This document shows, one piece after another, positions 28,629-37,314 of a stretch of 42,655 bases of DNA; the first letter of the stretch is position 1, and each line of letters starts with the position of its first letter. The stretch lies in the IMG/VR virus record IMGVR_UViG_3300032431_000017, positions 1-42,655 of that record; one strand, 5' to 3'. This stretch comes from a virus. Position numbers and translations under genes: made by a program. Below the pieces are notes generated by a model. That model worked only from the letters and a program-made list of their open reading frames with translations, was not told where the DNA came from and made no database searches.

Positions 28629-29069
28629 TTACTTTTTTTTCATTGCGGCCAAGTACCGTGATACAATCCGCCTCGCGTAAACAAGCCTCCCTCCCCCTGT
28701 ATTGAGATAACCCCAAACGGCTGGGGTTTTTCTGGTGTCGTCGTTATCAAAGTGCAGGGCGGTGAGCATGACCCCGATGCGCCTGAACCCAGCGGCCAAA
28801 GCGGCGTGGATTAGCTGCTCCATTTCTTGGGTTGAGCAAAGAACATCGGCGGCTCTACCTATCTCGTGGGCACTTCGCTTCACTGCCTGATACCCACGGC
28901 CTCGCAATATATCCCCGTACTGTTTTGTCCTGAACCCGTGCGTTACGATGATCGGCTTTTTGTAGCGGTCGCGCGCCTCATCAATCATTTCCAAAAAAGC
29001 CGGGTTCATTTTTTGGCCGCTCCCGGGCTGGTCTGGGCTGTCAAACTCTTTTGATTTGAAGTATTTCAT
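28629..29069 (-). CDS. peptidase M15-type endolysin (146 aa)
   Basis: Zn peptidase of the M15/DD-carboxypeptidase fold, which would cleave peptidoglycan peptides to lyse the cell. Visible: SAHEIGRAADV near residues 66-76 (SxHxxGxAxD, first His and Asp ligands) and ALHFDND near 104-110 carrying the third His ligand. The N-terminal SKEFDSPDQPGSGQKM resembles related phage enzymes. No signal peptide, so a holin or equivalent would be needed. It overlaps the adhesin stop by 1 nt (TAATG) and ends the late operon. Confidence 0.88.
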   Translation of the reverse strand: MKYFKSKEFDSPDQPGSGQKMNPAFLEMIDEARDRYKKPIIVTHGFRTKQYGDILRGRGYQAVKRSAHEIGRAADVLCSTQEMEQLIHAALAAGFRRIGVMLTALHFDNDDTRKTPAVWGYLNTGGGRLVYARRIVSRYLAAMKKK

Positions 29070-31378
29070 TATTCTATGAGTGATTGTAGGTAAAGGATTG
29101 CGGCTGGGATGTTGGCTTGTCCGGGTAAAAGGTCAGCCAAGGCAATCCTGACAGTTGGCACGCCCGGCGGGTACAATGTGAAGACCCCGTTGGAATGGTC
29201 AAAGACAAACTGCGTTTTGTGCATGGAAATTGTCCGGTTTGGCCCAATAATCTGAACGACGTTTTGCCCGGTTCGTGACACCGTTGTTGTTGTTACCGGC
29301 GGGGCTGTCAACGTCGTAAAGCTGGTTGTTGAGCTTGTAACGCTCCGGTTTCCGGCTGCATCAACGGCCTGAACCGTCACATTGTAATTGACGTTCCCGG
29401 TTAGTCCCGTGAGGTTGCGTGACAAGTTGGCCGTGCTGTCGGCCAATGGCACATTGTTTACCCGAAAAACGTACCGGGTCACGCCGATGTTGTCCGTGCT
29501 GCCGGTCGTGGTCAGCGTTGCGGTCGTTATCTGGATCAGGCTAAAAGTTGCTGCGCCCGGCACTGTCGGCGGGATTACGTCTGGGTTGGGCAGGGTAGTA
29601 AAACTTTGTACGGACTGATCGCCCTCTTGGCCCAAGTTGTCCACTCCCCTTACCGCAACTTGGACTATTGTATTGGGCGGCAGGCCCGTGAGTGTCCGGC
29701 TAAGGCTGCTGTTGAACGGCAATGGCAGCCATGATGCTCCTGCGTTAAAAAATGGGCGGTACTCAAGAATTGTTCCCGTGGTGGTGCTGGCCGGCCATGT
29801 GCCCGTTGCGCTGGTGGCGGTGATGTTGGTAAACATAATAGCCCCCGGGGCAGATGGCGGGGCTTGTACAATCGCTGGCCAGTTCTGGTTTGCTGCCCCC
29901 ACCAAGTTTGCTCCTTGGGCTGCGTTGGGGCCGAAGGTTCGGTGATCCGGGAAACTTATGCCGCGTGGAAACGCGTTTTGGGGCAAAGCCACCGTGGCTG
30001 GCACACCCCAACTAATCCCAGGAACGGACGCTTGTAAGATGTTGCCCCGGCGCCGGGCCAATCCGGTTGCCGGGTCTGTTCCGTCGCTCCGGGTGATGGC
30101 CCGGGGGTTCAAAAATGTCGCGTTTGTCGGGTGAATGACGATGTTGTTGATTGCAAACAACGTGTCCGAGTTTGCCCCGTTGGTCGGGTTTTCAATCGTT
30201 AGCGCGTTACTTGCTATTACCTGCAACGTTGGCGGGATATAGCTCAACGCTGGGATGGGTATCAAGTTGGCATAAATCTGGGTCGGTGGTGCAAATATGA
30301 CCGTGTTATTTTCATAAGTCACCCTTACTATTTTGCCAGTCCCGGGTGCGCGGTTGTTGAGGTACCCGCTGGTCAGCACGTTGTGAAACAAGTTGTTTCG
30401 TATGAAATAGTTCACGATCATCGGCGTATTGTTCCCGGGCGGCGTATCCAAAAACCCGCCGATCATATCGCCTTGAATGTCCCGGAAGGTGTTATTGGTG
30501 ATGATCACGGTAAAGCCAACCCCCCAACCGTTCCACGAAAACCCGCCCACTTGGCCGTTGCCCGGCATTTGGGCCAATGCGATACTTCGCATATCATTGC
30601 GGTTGTAGATAAGCTGAGAGCCAACGCCCACGACTTGCACGCCGTTGTTGTACACGTTGGAAATCCGGCACCGCTCAATCCGAACGAAGTTCACCACTAT
30701 TGCGGCCCCTGATGTTGGCCCGCAGTAAATGCCCTCAAAAACTGCCCCTTCCACCCGGCAATCAATGAACTGGATACTATCTTTGCTGGTTGCTTGGTTG
30801 TCCTTAAATGCCGTTCCGCTGGCATTCTTGGCAAAACATTGCCTAAATGTAATGTCCCCCGAAGTTGTGCCCTCAAGTGCAAACCCATCGCGCCGGCCGC
30901 CCGGCGGGTTTAAGCTGGTGTTGGTTCGCAAGCCCTCAATCACAAAGTTATACTTAGCTGTCTGGTCGGTCACAAATCCCATGTAGCAGGTATCCACCGC
31001 GCTATTTGGGTCATAGACCCTTGTCCCGTTCAGGTCGCCCACCAAACTAACATTTCGGCATCTGGTCAGCACTATTGCATCGCCAACAATCCTAACTTGG
31101 TCGTTGATGTTGGTGATCTTGATTCCGGCTGGTGCTCCGTTTAGGTCTTGGAAGACCATATACGCGTAACTGGCCGATCCGTTTACCCTTACCGTCCAAC
31201 CGGATTTGACCCGGAAACGAAACAATGGATCGGCGTTGGCTTGGTTGATGAACCCTCCCGCGAAGTTCGGGCCGCTGATGGTGGCTATCCGGTTCGTACC
31301 AGTTGAGTCATACGTTATTTGTCCATTAGCCGCAAGGGCTAGGGCAAAGGATAGCAAAAATAAAAGCGTGATTTTCAT
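29069..31378 (-). CDS. secreted-type beta-helix and fibronectin III adhesin (769 aa)
   Basis: Residues 1-20 form a classic signal peptide (MKITLLFLLSFALALAANG). Residues ~25-430 show repeating Asn-rich turns and short strands of a right-handed beta-helix (VEGAVFEGIYCGPTSGAAIV, NNTFRDIQG), common in tailspikes that bind or cut polysaccharides. Two fibronectin III-like domains follow (~505-690) and a C-terminal ~75-residue domain. It lies between tail genes and endolysin, so a host-binding fibre or spike is likely. A cleavable signal peptide on a virion gene is odd and suggests derivation from, or function as, a secreted protein. Confidence 0.85.
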   Translation of the reverse strand: MKITLLFLLSFALALAANGQITYDSTGTNRIATISGPNFAGGFINQANADPLFRFRVKSGWTVRVNGSASYAYMVFQDLNGAPAGIKITNINDQVRIVGDAIVLTRCRNVSLVGDLNGTRVYDPNSAVDTCYMGFVTDQTAKYNFVIEGLRTNTSLNPPGGRRDGFALEGTTSGDITFRQCFAKNASGTAFKDNQATSKDSIQFIDCRVEGAVFEGIYCGPTSGAAIVVNFVRIERCRISNVYNNGVQVVGVGSQLIYNRNDMRSIALAQMPGNGQVGGFSWNGWGVGFTVIITNNTFRDIQGDMIGGFLDTPPGNNTPMIVNYFIRNNLFHNVLTSGYLNNRAPGTGKIVRVTYENNTVIFAPPTQIYANLIPIPALSYIPPTLQVIASNALTIENPTNGANSDTLFAINNIVIHPTNATFLNPRAITRSDGTDPATGLARRRGNILQASVPGISWGVPATVALPQNAFPRGISFPDHRTFGPNAAQGANLVGAANQNWPAIVQAPPSAPGAIMFTNITATSATGTWPASTTTGTILEYRPFFNAGASWLPLPFNSSLSRTLTGLPPNTIVQVAVRGVDNLGQEGDQSVQSFTTLPNPDVIPPTVPGAATFSLIQITTATLTTTGSTDNIGVTRYVFRVNNVPLADSTANLSRNLTGLTGNVNYNVTVQAVDAAGNRSVTSSTTSFTTLTAPPVTTTTVSRTGQNVVQIIGPNRTISMHKTQFVFDHSNGVFTLYPPGVPTVRIALADLLPGQANIPAAILYLQSLIE

Positions 31379-31389
31379 TACTTTTCTGG

Positions 31390-31683
31390 TTAAATGGTGG
31401 ACAAATATGATCTAACTACTATTGGGTCAGTACTAAAAAACTCGGACAGTTGCTCGGCGGCTCCTCTTATCAGTACATCAAGCTCATCAAAATCGGTTTC
31501 CAGAACCCAAACCTTCCGGGCCAGCGGGATTAATGTTTGATCGGTGTTGGATGTCGGGATTGTGGTCAGTTCCACGGTCTTGTCATGCAACTTAAAGTCA
31601 AAGAACCCGGTTCCCTGCTTTTGATCAAGGGCCACCTGTATGGCGGCGGTCTGATTTACGTTTATTACGTAGTAGGTGTTCAT
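31390..31683 (-). CDS. small tail-region protein (97 aa)
   Basis: Unrecognised soluble alpha/beta protein between the LamG-type gene and the beta-helix adhesin. Its leader TTTATTAACC-ATG is the same as before the methyltransferase genes. It may be a tail-fibre accessory or chaperone by position. Confidence 0.75.
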   Translation of the reverse strand: MNTYYVINVNQTAAIQVALDQKQGTGFFDFKLHDKTVELTTIPTSNTDQTLIPLARKVWVLETDFDELDVLIRGAAEQLSEFFSTDPIVVRSYLSTI

Positions 31684-31685
31684 GG

Positions 31686-32522
31686 TTAATAAAATGGTTG
31701 AAGTGTGGGGGTTGCTTGTCCAATTACGTCCATGTGCCGGTTGTTGCCAGAAATGTCCAGCGTTTTCAATTGGCTGGAGATTACCGCAAAATCGCTTGGG
31801 TCTCCTAGTGGCAAATGCAATTGCCGGGCGTTCATGATTCTGGCTGGGTAATATGCTGAGTAATTTGCTTTGTCGTTTGTGGCAAGATTGAAAAGGCCGG
31901 CTACTTCGGTAGGGGTGGCCACCACCGAGGAGATCATCAAATCGGCGTGCTTAGCACCTGAAAAATCAAGATCCGAGTAATCGCGGCCCAAAAAATAGCA
32001 TTCATTGGTAAATGAAGCCGACGTATCAGTTGATTGAGGCCCAGAAACATTGGGGGGAATATTCCGGCGGTTAACATAAATTCTTGTCCCTGCATAGTTG
32101 ACAGATCCGGGGTGCGTTACAACTACATGATACCGCGAACCCGGCACAAATTTAACAAATGCAAAAGCAATAAAAAAAAGCCCGCCCGCTTCGGTAGCCA
32201 ATCCAACTCCGTCAGCATTGTAATATGCAAAAAATCGCCGGTAATTTGCGTTACCAGTGAAACTTGTAAAAGACCAAGGCAGCGGGCTTTTTACGGCCAT
32301 TAAAGCGGTTGACCTAATTGGAAGGACAGACCCGGGAGTTTGCCAGTTAACCCAAAACGACAAGGTAAACGATTTGTCTGCCCAAAAGAAGCTGCTTATA
32401 TTCCCGGTGTGTGAAAATAAATAATCGTTAATCCCATCGGCTTGCCATGTTTGCAAGAAAGGGCGGTGAAACGGGGCTGAGGTATCGCCTAGAATCCTGT
32501 TTGTTGTTGTTATGGTTGCCAT
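31686..32522 (-). CDS. LamG/concanavalin-type lectin domain tail protein (278 aa)
   Basis: Residues ~25-215 show the beta-sandwich pattern of LamG/concanavalin-like domains: DGINDYL, FTLSFWVNW, YHVVVTHPGS, TRIYVNRR and CYFLGRDYSDLDFSGAKHADLMI. Such domains bind sugars and occur in phage receptor-binding proteins. No signal peptide. It lies between the fibronectin-bearing tail protein and a small gene, consistent with a host-recognition part of the tail tip. Confidence 0.8.
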   Translation of the reverse strand: MATITTTNRILGDTSAPFHRPFLQTWQADGINDYLFSHTGNISSFFWADKSFTLSFWVNWQTPGSVLPIRSTALMAVKSPLPWSFTSFTGNANYRRFFAYYNADGVGLATEAGGLFFIAFAFVKFVPGSRYHVVVTHPGSVNYAGTRIYVNRRNIPPNVSGPQSTDTSASFTNECYFLGRDYSDLDFSGAKHADLMISSVVATPTEVAGLFNLATNDKANYSAYYPARIMNARQLHLPLGDPSDFAVISSQLKTLDISGNNRHMDVIGQATPTLQPFY

Positions 32523-32525
32523 TTT

Positions 32526-34238
32526 TTAGCTGTAAGTAAGGTTAAAACTGGCCACCGCTGATACTTCGGACGATGCTGGGTTGTAAGAAAAATACACCCC
32601 AACGGCGTAAATCGTTCCAATCGGCAAAAGGTTGATCGCGGTATTGAGCGAGGCCAGACTACTAACGTTGTAATCCACCGCGCTAACCATCCCGCCCAAA
32701 TTTGAAATTAGCTGATAAGACAAAGTCCCGGCCCCGACGGCTGCCACCGTCGCGTTTGAAAATGTGGTTTTGTTGATGAAGCCAATAAACACGTCTTGAG
32801 AAATCACCCTAAATTGATAGGTCAAGCACCCGGCCGATATTCTTACCCTTGGGACTACATAGGACAAAACCGCCAAGCCCTCTTGCCCCTGAGCGTACGA
32901 TTCGGCTTCTACGTATATTGAGAATGCCCCGGCCCCGGTGTTCAGGATGTCGGCCTCAATTTGCGCAAAAGTCCGGTAAGAGTAGCTACCCCAAATGAGT
33001 ACGCCGTGTATCGGGGCATACTTGAACCGGACAGTTTCAAGGTTCCCCCAAAAATTGACAAATTGCAAGTCCCTTAGTTTGAAGCTTGGCAGCAACAATT
33101 CCGCTACGCAAACATTTTGTTCCCCGCGAAAGTGCATTGACACCGTTTCCCTGGTCTCCCCTGTTGTCCAAGCTGATACCCCAGCACAAGATACCGCCCT
33201 AACCCGGTAGTAGTAAATCGTGCAAGGGGTCAGCGGCGAAAAGGTGAACTGTGTTAAAACGGTTGAAACTGATATAAGGGTAGTCCCAAATGCCTCATCC
33301 GTGCTCAACTGAACATCAAAACTATCCGCACCATTAGCCGACCAGTTGGCCGTAAAGCTGGTATCGTTTACGCTTGTCACGCTCGTGATGGCCACAAGCG
33401 GGACTAGTAAGTTTTCACCTCCGGCGGTAATGGCCCTAATCCGGTCGGCTACCTTTTTTAATGTTGCTGTGGCCGGGTAAAGGTCGCCAAATGGCACATG
33501 TTGGCTTTGGTAGTTTTGCAGCCATTGCCAATCTGAAAAATAGGTTTTGGCTGCTACCTTTTGAATGACCGTTAAGCGCTCATGCCGGATTGCATATTGG
33601 GTGATAAGGTGAAGGTATTGGGGTGCAGCAAAAACCTGCAATGTCCGCTCCCTGAAATGGGCCTCGGCCAAATACACGTCTGCCAATTTGCTGTCCATGT
33701 GGCTATCAAGCTCCCGGGGCTGCTCCGGCTCAACCAACCTTCCGGGAATATAGGCCACCATTTCAAAACAGTTTAAGTAGCTACCGATTTGAAGGTGGTC
33801 AAACTCGTTTGAATAAACAAGCTTTAAGAGGGACTCCCGCTCACCATATCGGATCGGCTCACTTCGGAAACGGTTCGCCCCCTGGGTGATGACAATGTAA
33901 CTGCATTCCCTGAACCCTGTCACGGCCGCCCAATTGATTGTAAAGTTGTACACCCGGCTATCGGCCCGGCCAAGTGCGAGGCCGACAAAAGCCATGGAGT
34001 TTGTCGCTATCTGGGTATTGGCCGGGTTGAAGATTTGGACTGTAATAGTTGCATTGACCGGGCTGATAACCTGAATAGTGCTGATGTCCATACCATCAAC
34101 AAGTTGGCTGTATTGCTCTTTTGTGTGGCTGTAAGTCTTTTGCAGGCCATAAGTCTCACGCTCAAAATCAATCTCAATTGAGACCAAAGAAGCGTTTACC
34201 CTGAAAAATCGTAGCCCGTTGTTTAGCGGTAAATACAT
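32526..34238 (-). CDS. tail protein with fibronectin III domain (570 aa)
   Basis: The first ~250 residues are a beta-rich tail domain, followed by a helical stretch. At about residues 275-365 a fibronectin III domain is visible (ITSVTSVNDTSFTANW, FDVQLSTDEAF, CTIYYYRVRAVS). The remaining ~200 residues are beta-rich and may be two further domains. Its start overlaps the 840-aa gene stop by 1 nt (TAATG). Probably a tail-tip or fibre component. Confidence 0.8.
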   Translation of the reverse strand: MYLPLNNGLRFFRVNASLVSIEIDFERETYGLQKTYSHTKEQYSQLVDGMDISTIQVISPVNATITVQIFNPANTQIATNSMAFVGLALGRADSRVYNFTINWAAVTGFRECSYIVITQGANRFRSEPIRYGERESLLKLVYSNEFDHLQIGSYLNCFEMVAYIPGRLVEPEQPRELDSHMDSKLADVYLAEAHFRERTLQVFAAPQYLHLITQYAIRHERLTVIQKVAAKTYFSDWQWLQNYQSQHVPFGDLYPATATLKKVADRIRAITAGGENLLVPLVAITSVTSVNDTSFTANWSANGADSFDVQLSTDEAFGTTLISVSTVLTQFTFSPLTPCTIYYYRVRAVSCAGVSAWTTGETRETVSMHFRGEQNVCVAELLLPSFKLRDLQFVNFWGNLETVRFKYAPIHGVLIWGSYSYRTFAQIEADILNTGAGAFSIYVEAESYAQGQEGLAVLSYVVPRVRISAGCLTYQFRVISQDVFIGFINKTTFSNATVAAVGAGTLSYQLISNLGGMVSAVDYNVSSLASLNTAINLLPIGTIYAVGVYFSYNPASSEVSAVASFNLTYS

Positions 34239-36760
34239 TATACAGCCCTCAAAAGTTTAAATTTACCGATTACCCGCTCCCCGTTCCTTACCCTTTTTGC
34301 CTCAATTATGTAGCCCTTAAAGTGTTCCTTATCCGAGTTGCTCACCCAGACAACCCCGTGCCGATTCTCCATCAGGGACTGCCATGTTTTGATTGTTACT
34401 GGGGCTTCAAACGTAATATGTTCCGGCAAGGAGACTGGGCCAAGTGTGTCGTCCTTTGACACGATGGATTGATTTTGCTTTAACGGGTCTTGTAAATATT
34501 CATCCGCCCCGAATGGCGCAGCATCTTTTTTGCTTATAAACAACACATTGCCCTCCCCGCCCGCAAATCTCCACAAGCCGTTGGGCTTTTTGAGCATCCC
34601 TTGATTCCACATCCATTTGTGCCGCAATAGGGAACGGGTTGGCGAAATGTCAAAATTATACCCCGACGAAGGAAGTTCATAGTTTTGGATCAGGCTGTAA
34701 TTTTCGGTCGTTTGGGCTATGTAGTCAAAAGCCTCATCCTTTGTGATGACCTCAATGTAGGTTTGCCCAATAATTATTTGGGTTGGGTCTGGGAGTGCTG
34801 GCACTGTGTCCAAAACCCCACCAGCCAAGATGCCCACAAATGGATAAATGCCATTGTTTGCCCCACCGTTCACAATAGCAAAAAATACTGGCAAACTGCT
34901 CAGCGGGATTGGGTTAAAGGCCGGAGCGGTAATTGAAAACCGGGAAAGGTACCAGTTTTTAACGTCCGAATTGGGGACAATGATAAAGTTGCCGTTTGCA
35001 TCCGCTCCCAAGACCGGGATTCTTACCCGCTTACTTTTGGCTATACAAACAAAAAACTTGTCTTCATCATATCCGGTTTTGGCGGTTTCCCCATCGGCCG
35101 GCCTCCTCATTGCGAGGTCTATGCTTTCCCCACTGGCCAAGTATGCGCTGTTTAGGCTGTATGATTTATCGGAAAACTTGAGCGGGGCATTAAACCCCAC
35201 CTTGCCATGTATATCTTGGGCGAGGTTGGCCCCGCGCGACTCATATTTGTTATAAGCAAAGCTGGCCTCATTGTAAAGCCTGTCCCCTGCTACGCTTATT
35301 GAAATATTCTCAACATTGTCAAACTGTGCCGCCTTTACCGATTTTCTGTAAAGGTTTCGGGCCATGTCAATGGTAATTTTGTCGGTATCCTTGTTGACCC
35401 AGAGGCCCACACTGAACACTGCTTGTAAGCTATCAAATGCCTCGTCAAAACTTGTGCTCAATGGGCCTACCTGAAACCTAAGCCCCTTACCCGAAAATAC
35501 GGACAATAGGCTTGCTGGCCCAAAATCGTCGTAAGTTGTCGGGTAACTATCCGGCCGGCCGATCGCTGATGAAAACAGGCATTCCCGGCCGATTATGTGC
35601 CTCAAAATAGCGGCCATAAATTCGTGGATGAAATAACCATCCCGCAATGCCCCGTCCGAATAGTCATACCGGCCTATTTCAACTGTTTGGCTGGTGGTAA
35701 ATAGTTGGACAGTGTTGTTTATGCCAACGGCGGCCGGCGGGAGGGCGATCCTCCAATAAAGCCATACCGATTCGGTTGGGTTGAGGAAAAACGAAGCGGT
35801 AAAGGAGACGTTAAAATCTTGGGTCGCGCTCGTTCCAAAGCCTACGTTGTTGGCAGTTTGAAACAGGACAATAAACTTGTCGTTTGGTGAAGTCCCATAC
35901 CCAAGCCGGAGTTGCAAAAAAGAGTTTGAGGTCAGGCCAGAATTTTGCCACCGGACGATGCCCGAATAGTTTATTTTGGCCCGAAATGAGGCAACATTTG
36001 CCGTCGTGAAAAAGGCTGGCATCGTGGATGGGTTGCCATTTGAAAACGGGATAGTTTCCGAAGCCCCGGGCAAGTCATCATTTTTTACTTTCAATTCTTG
36101 CGAAATCCACCAGTCATCATCAAACAGGCCCGCGCCGCCTTGGGTGCTTTCGGCTGGTAGTGCCTCTGGCCCCAAAATAGATTGCCTGAACTTTGCCCGG
36201 CCGTGAAGGTATATTTTATCGCGCCGAAACAATCTCAGGTCTTCTAAACTATTTCCATCAAAATCGGTATTGTCCAAAAAAGTGCTTTGGGTATCTTGCC
36301 AAAATAATGGGCTGCCTGTTAGGTTGTACACCTCTTGCAAGGCTACCGGGAGTTGTATCTTATTTTTCCGGCGGGATTCCAGTAGCGTTTTTAGGTCGCT
36401 GGCAACGGGGATAACTTCCAAGGTCAAAAAGTCAGGCTCAATAACTGGGTTAGTCCCAAGTTTTCGGAACGTTGCATCTTCCGAAAAATTAAGCAGGCCC
36501 GTTGTGGTGAGCACATCCCCAAGCCCGTTTGCCTCGGTTACTTCAACCTGAACAAAAACATCCGCCCCATCGCGTTCATAGGCCCTTGACAAAAAGCGAA
36601 GTGCTGGGCCAAAAAAGGTAAGCGATAAACCGAAACCGTCAAAAACTCCATGGTATTTTTCCGAGCGCACCAAACTATATTCCAATTTATCCCAACCCCT
36701 GAACTCGTTGGGACAAATGAACTCGCCAAAAAAACCATGGGTAAGCTTTACGGTAATCAT
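34238..36760 (-). CDS. large tail-tip/baseplate-type protein (840 aa)
   Basis: A long, beta-rich, cysteine-poor protein of the size and place of tail-tip or baseplate hub proteins: downstream of the tape measure and a small Dit-position protein, upstream of host-recognition proteins. Residues 1-150 resemble a hub-like domain start (TVKLTHGFFGEFICP). No catalytic motif was recognised. It starts with a 4-nt overlap on the preceding gene. The function is inferred from gene order. Confidence 0.75.
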   Translation of the reverse strand: MITVKLTHGFFGEFICPNEFRGWDKLEYSLVRSEKYHGVFDGFGLSLTFFGPALRFLSRAYERDGADVFVQVEVTEANGLGDVLTTTGLLNFSEDATFRKLGTNPVIEPDFLTLEVIPVASDLKTLLESRRKNKIQLPVALQEVYNLTGSPLFWQDTQSTFLDNTDFDGNSLEDLRLFRRDKIYLHGRAKFRQSILGPEALPAESTQGGAGLFDDDWWISQELKVKNDDLPGASETIPFSNGNPSTMPAFFTTANVASFRAKINYSGIVRWQNSGLTSNSFLQLRLGYGTSPNDKFIVLFQTANNVGFGTSATQDFNVSFTASFFLNPTESVWLYWRIALPPAAVGINNTVQLFTTSQTVEIGRYDYSDGALRDGYFIHEFMAAILRHIIGRECLFSSAIGRPDSYPTTYDDFGPASLLSVFSGKGLRFQVGPLSTSFDEAFDSLQAVFSVGLWVNKDTDKITIDMARNLYRKSVKAAQFDNVENISISVAGDRLYNEASFAYNKYESRGANLAQDIHGKVGFNAPLKFSDKSYSLNSAYLASGESIDLAMRRPADGETAKTGYDEDKFFVCIAKSKRVRIPVLGADANGNFIIVPNSDVKNWYLSRFSITAPAFNPIPLSSLPVFFAIVNGGANNGIYPFVGILAGGVLDTVPALPDPTQIIIGQTYIEVITKDEAFDYIAQTTENYSLIQNYELPSSGYNFDISPTRSLLRHKWMWNQGMLKKPNGLWRFAGGEGNVLFISKKDAAPFGADEYLQDPLKQNQSIVSKDDTLGPVSLPEHITFEAPVTIKTWQSLMENRHGVVWVSNSDKEHFKGYIIEAKRVRNGERVIGKFKLLRAV

Positions 36761-37314
36761 TTCAATTCCCTAGTTAACAGTTTATACAATGGGTATAATA
36801 ACCGGGTTGCCCTGTAATACAAATTCGCGAACCTAAAACCCGCCTCCCTCATCATTTTCAGAAATAACAAGTCTGATACCTTTCTGGGGATTGTATGACC
36901 CCTGTGGTATTGATAAAGCGCATCATGTACTAGACTTGCATAGTACGTTTGCGGCAATCCGTCTTCCATTATTGGCCCATCCGGTGTCCCCACAATTGTG
37001 CCCAAGAAACAAAACTTTGGGGTGCACCCATCCCAAGAATACCCGGCCGGTATTTTTATCGTCCCATCGGTATGTATCTTCAAATACTTACGGATGAGCA
37101 ATTGGCCCACGATGTTGCTTTTGTATTCGTAATCTTTCTGCAATGTAAATGCGTACCTTATTTGTCGTTTACAATCTCTCATTTCTTTTTCGGTTTGGTT
37201 GATGGCGTATTGATATACTTGGGTGCGCTCCCGGGTTTCTTCATTGACCCCTTGGCTGGCTTGGCTGGCATTTTGTCTTTTTTCTTCATACCCAAAGTTA
37301 GTTAAAAATTCCAT
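36757..37314 (-). CDS. DUF1353-like domain protein in the tail module (185 aa)
   Basis: The N-terminal ~55 residues are helical and charged. The rest resembles DUF1353: IPAGYSWDGCTPK, YYASLVHDALYQ, RKVSDLLFLKMMREAG, then YRATR. This family, of unknown function, is found in phages and prophages, often near tail or lysis genes. It overlaps the tape measure stop by 13 nt. A His-Asp pair (HDALY) is strongly conserved in the family and might be catalytic. Confidence 0.65.
   Translation of the reverse strand: MEFLTNFGYEEKRQNASQASQGVNEETRERTQVYQYAINQTEKEMRDCKRQIRYAFTLQKDYEYKSNIVGQLLIRKYLKIHTDGTIKIPAGYSWDGCTPKFCFLGTIVGTPDGPIMEDGLPQTYYASLVHDALYQYHRGHTIPRKVSDLLFLKMMREAGFRFANLYYRATRLLYPLYKLLTRELK

Noticed and set aside
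36949-37305. Plus-strand frame with hydrophobic stretches opposite the DUF1353-like gene
   Set aside because: It is the complement of a recognised tail-module gene and lacks a supporting leader.
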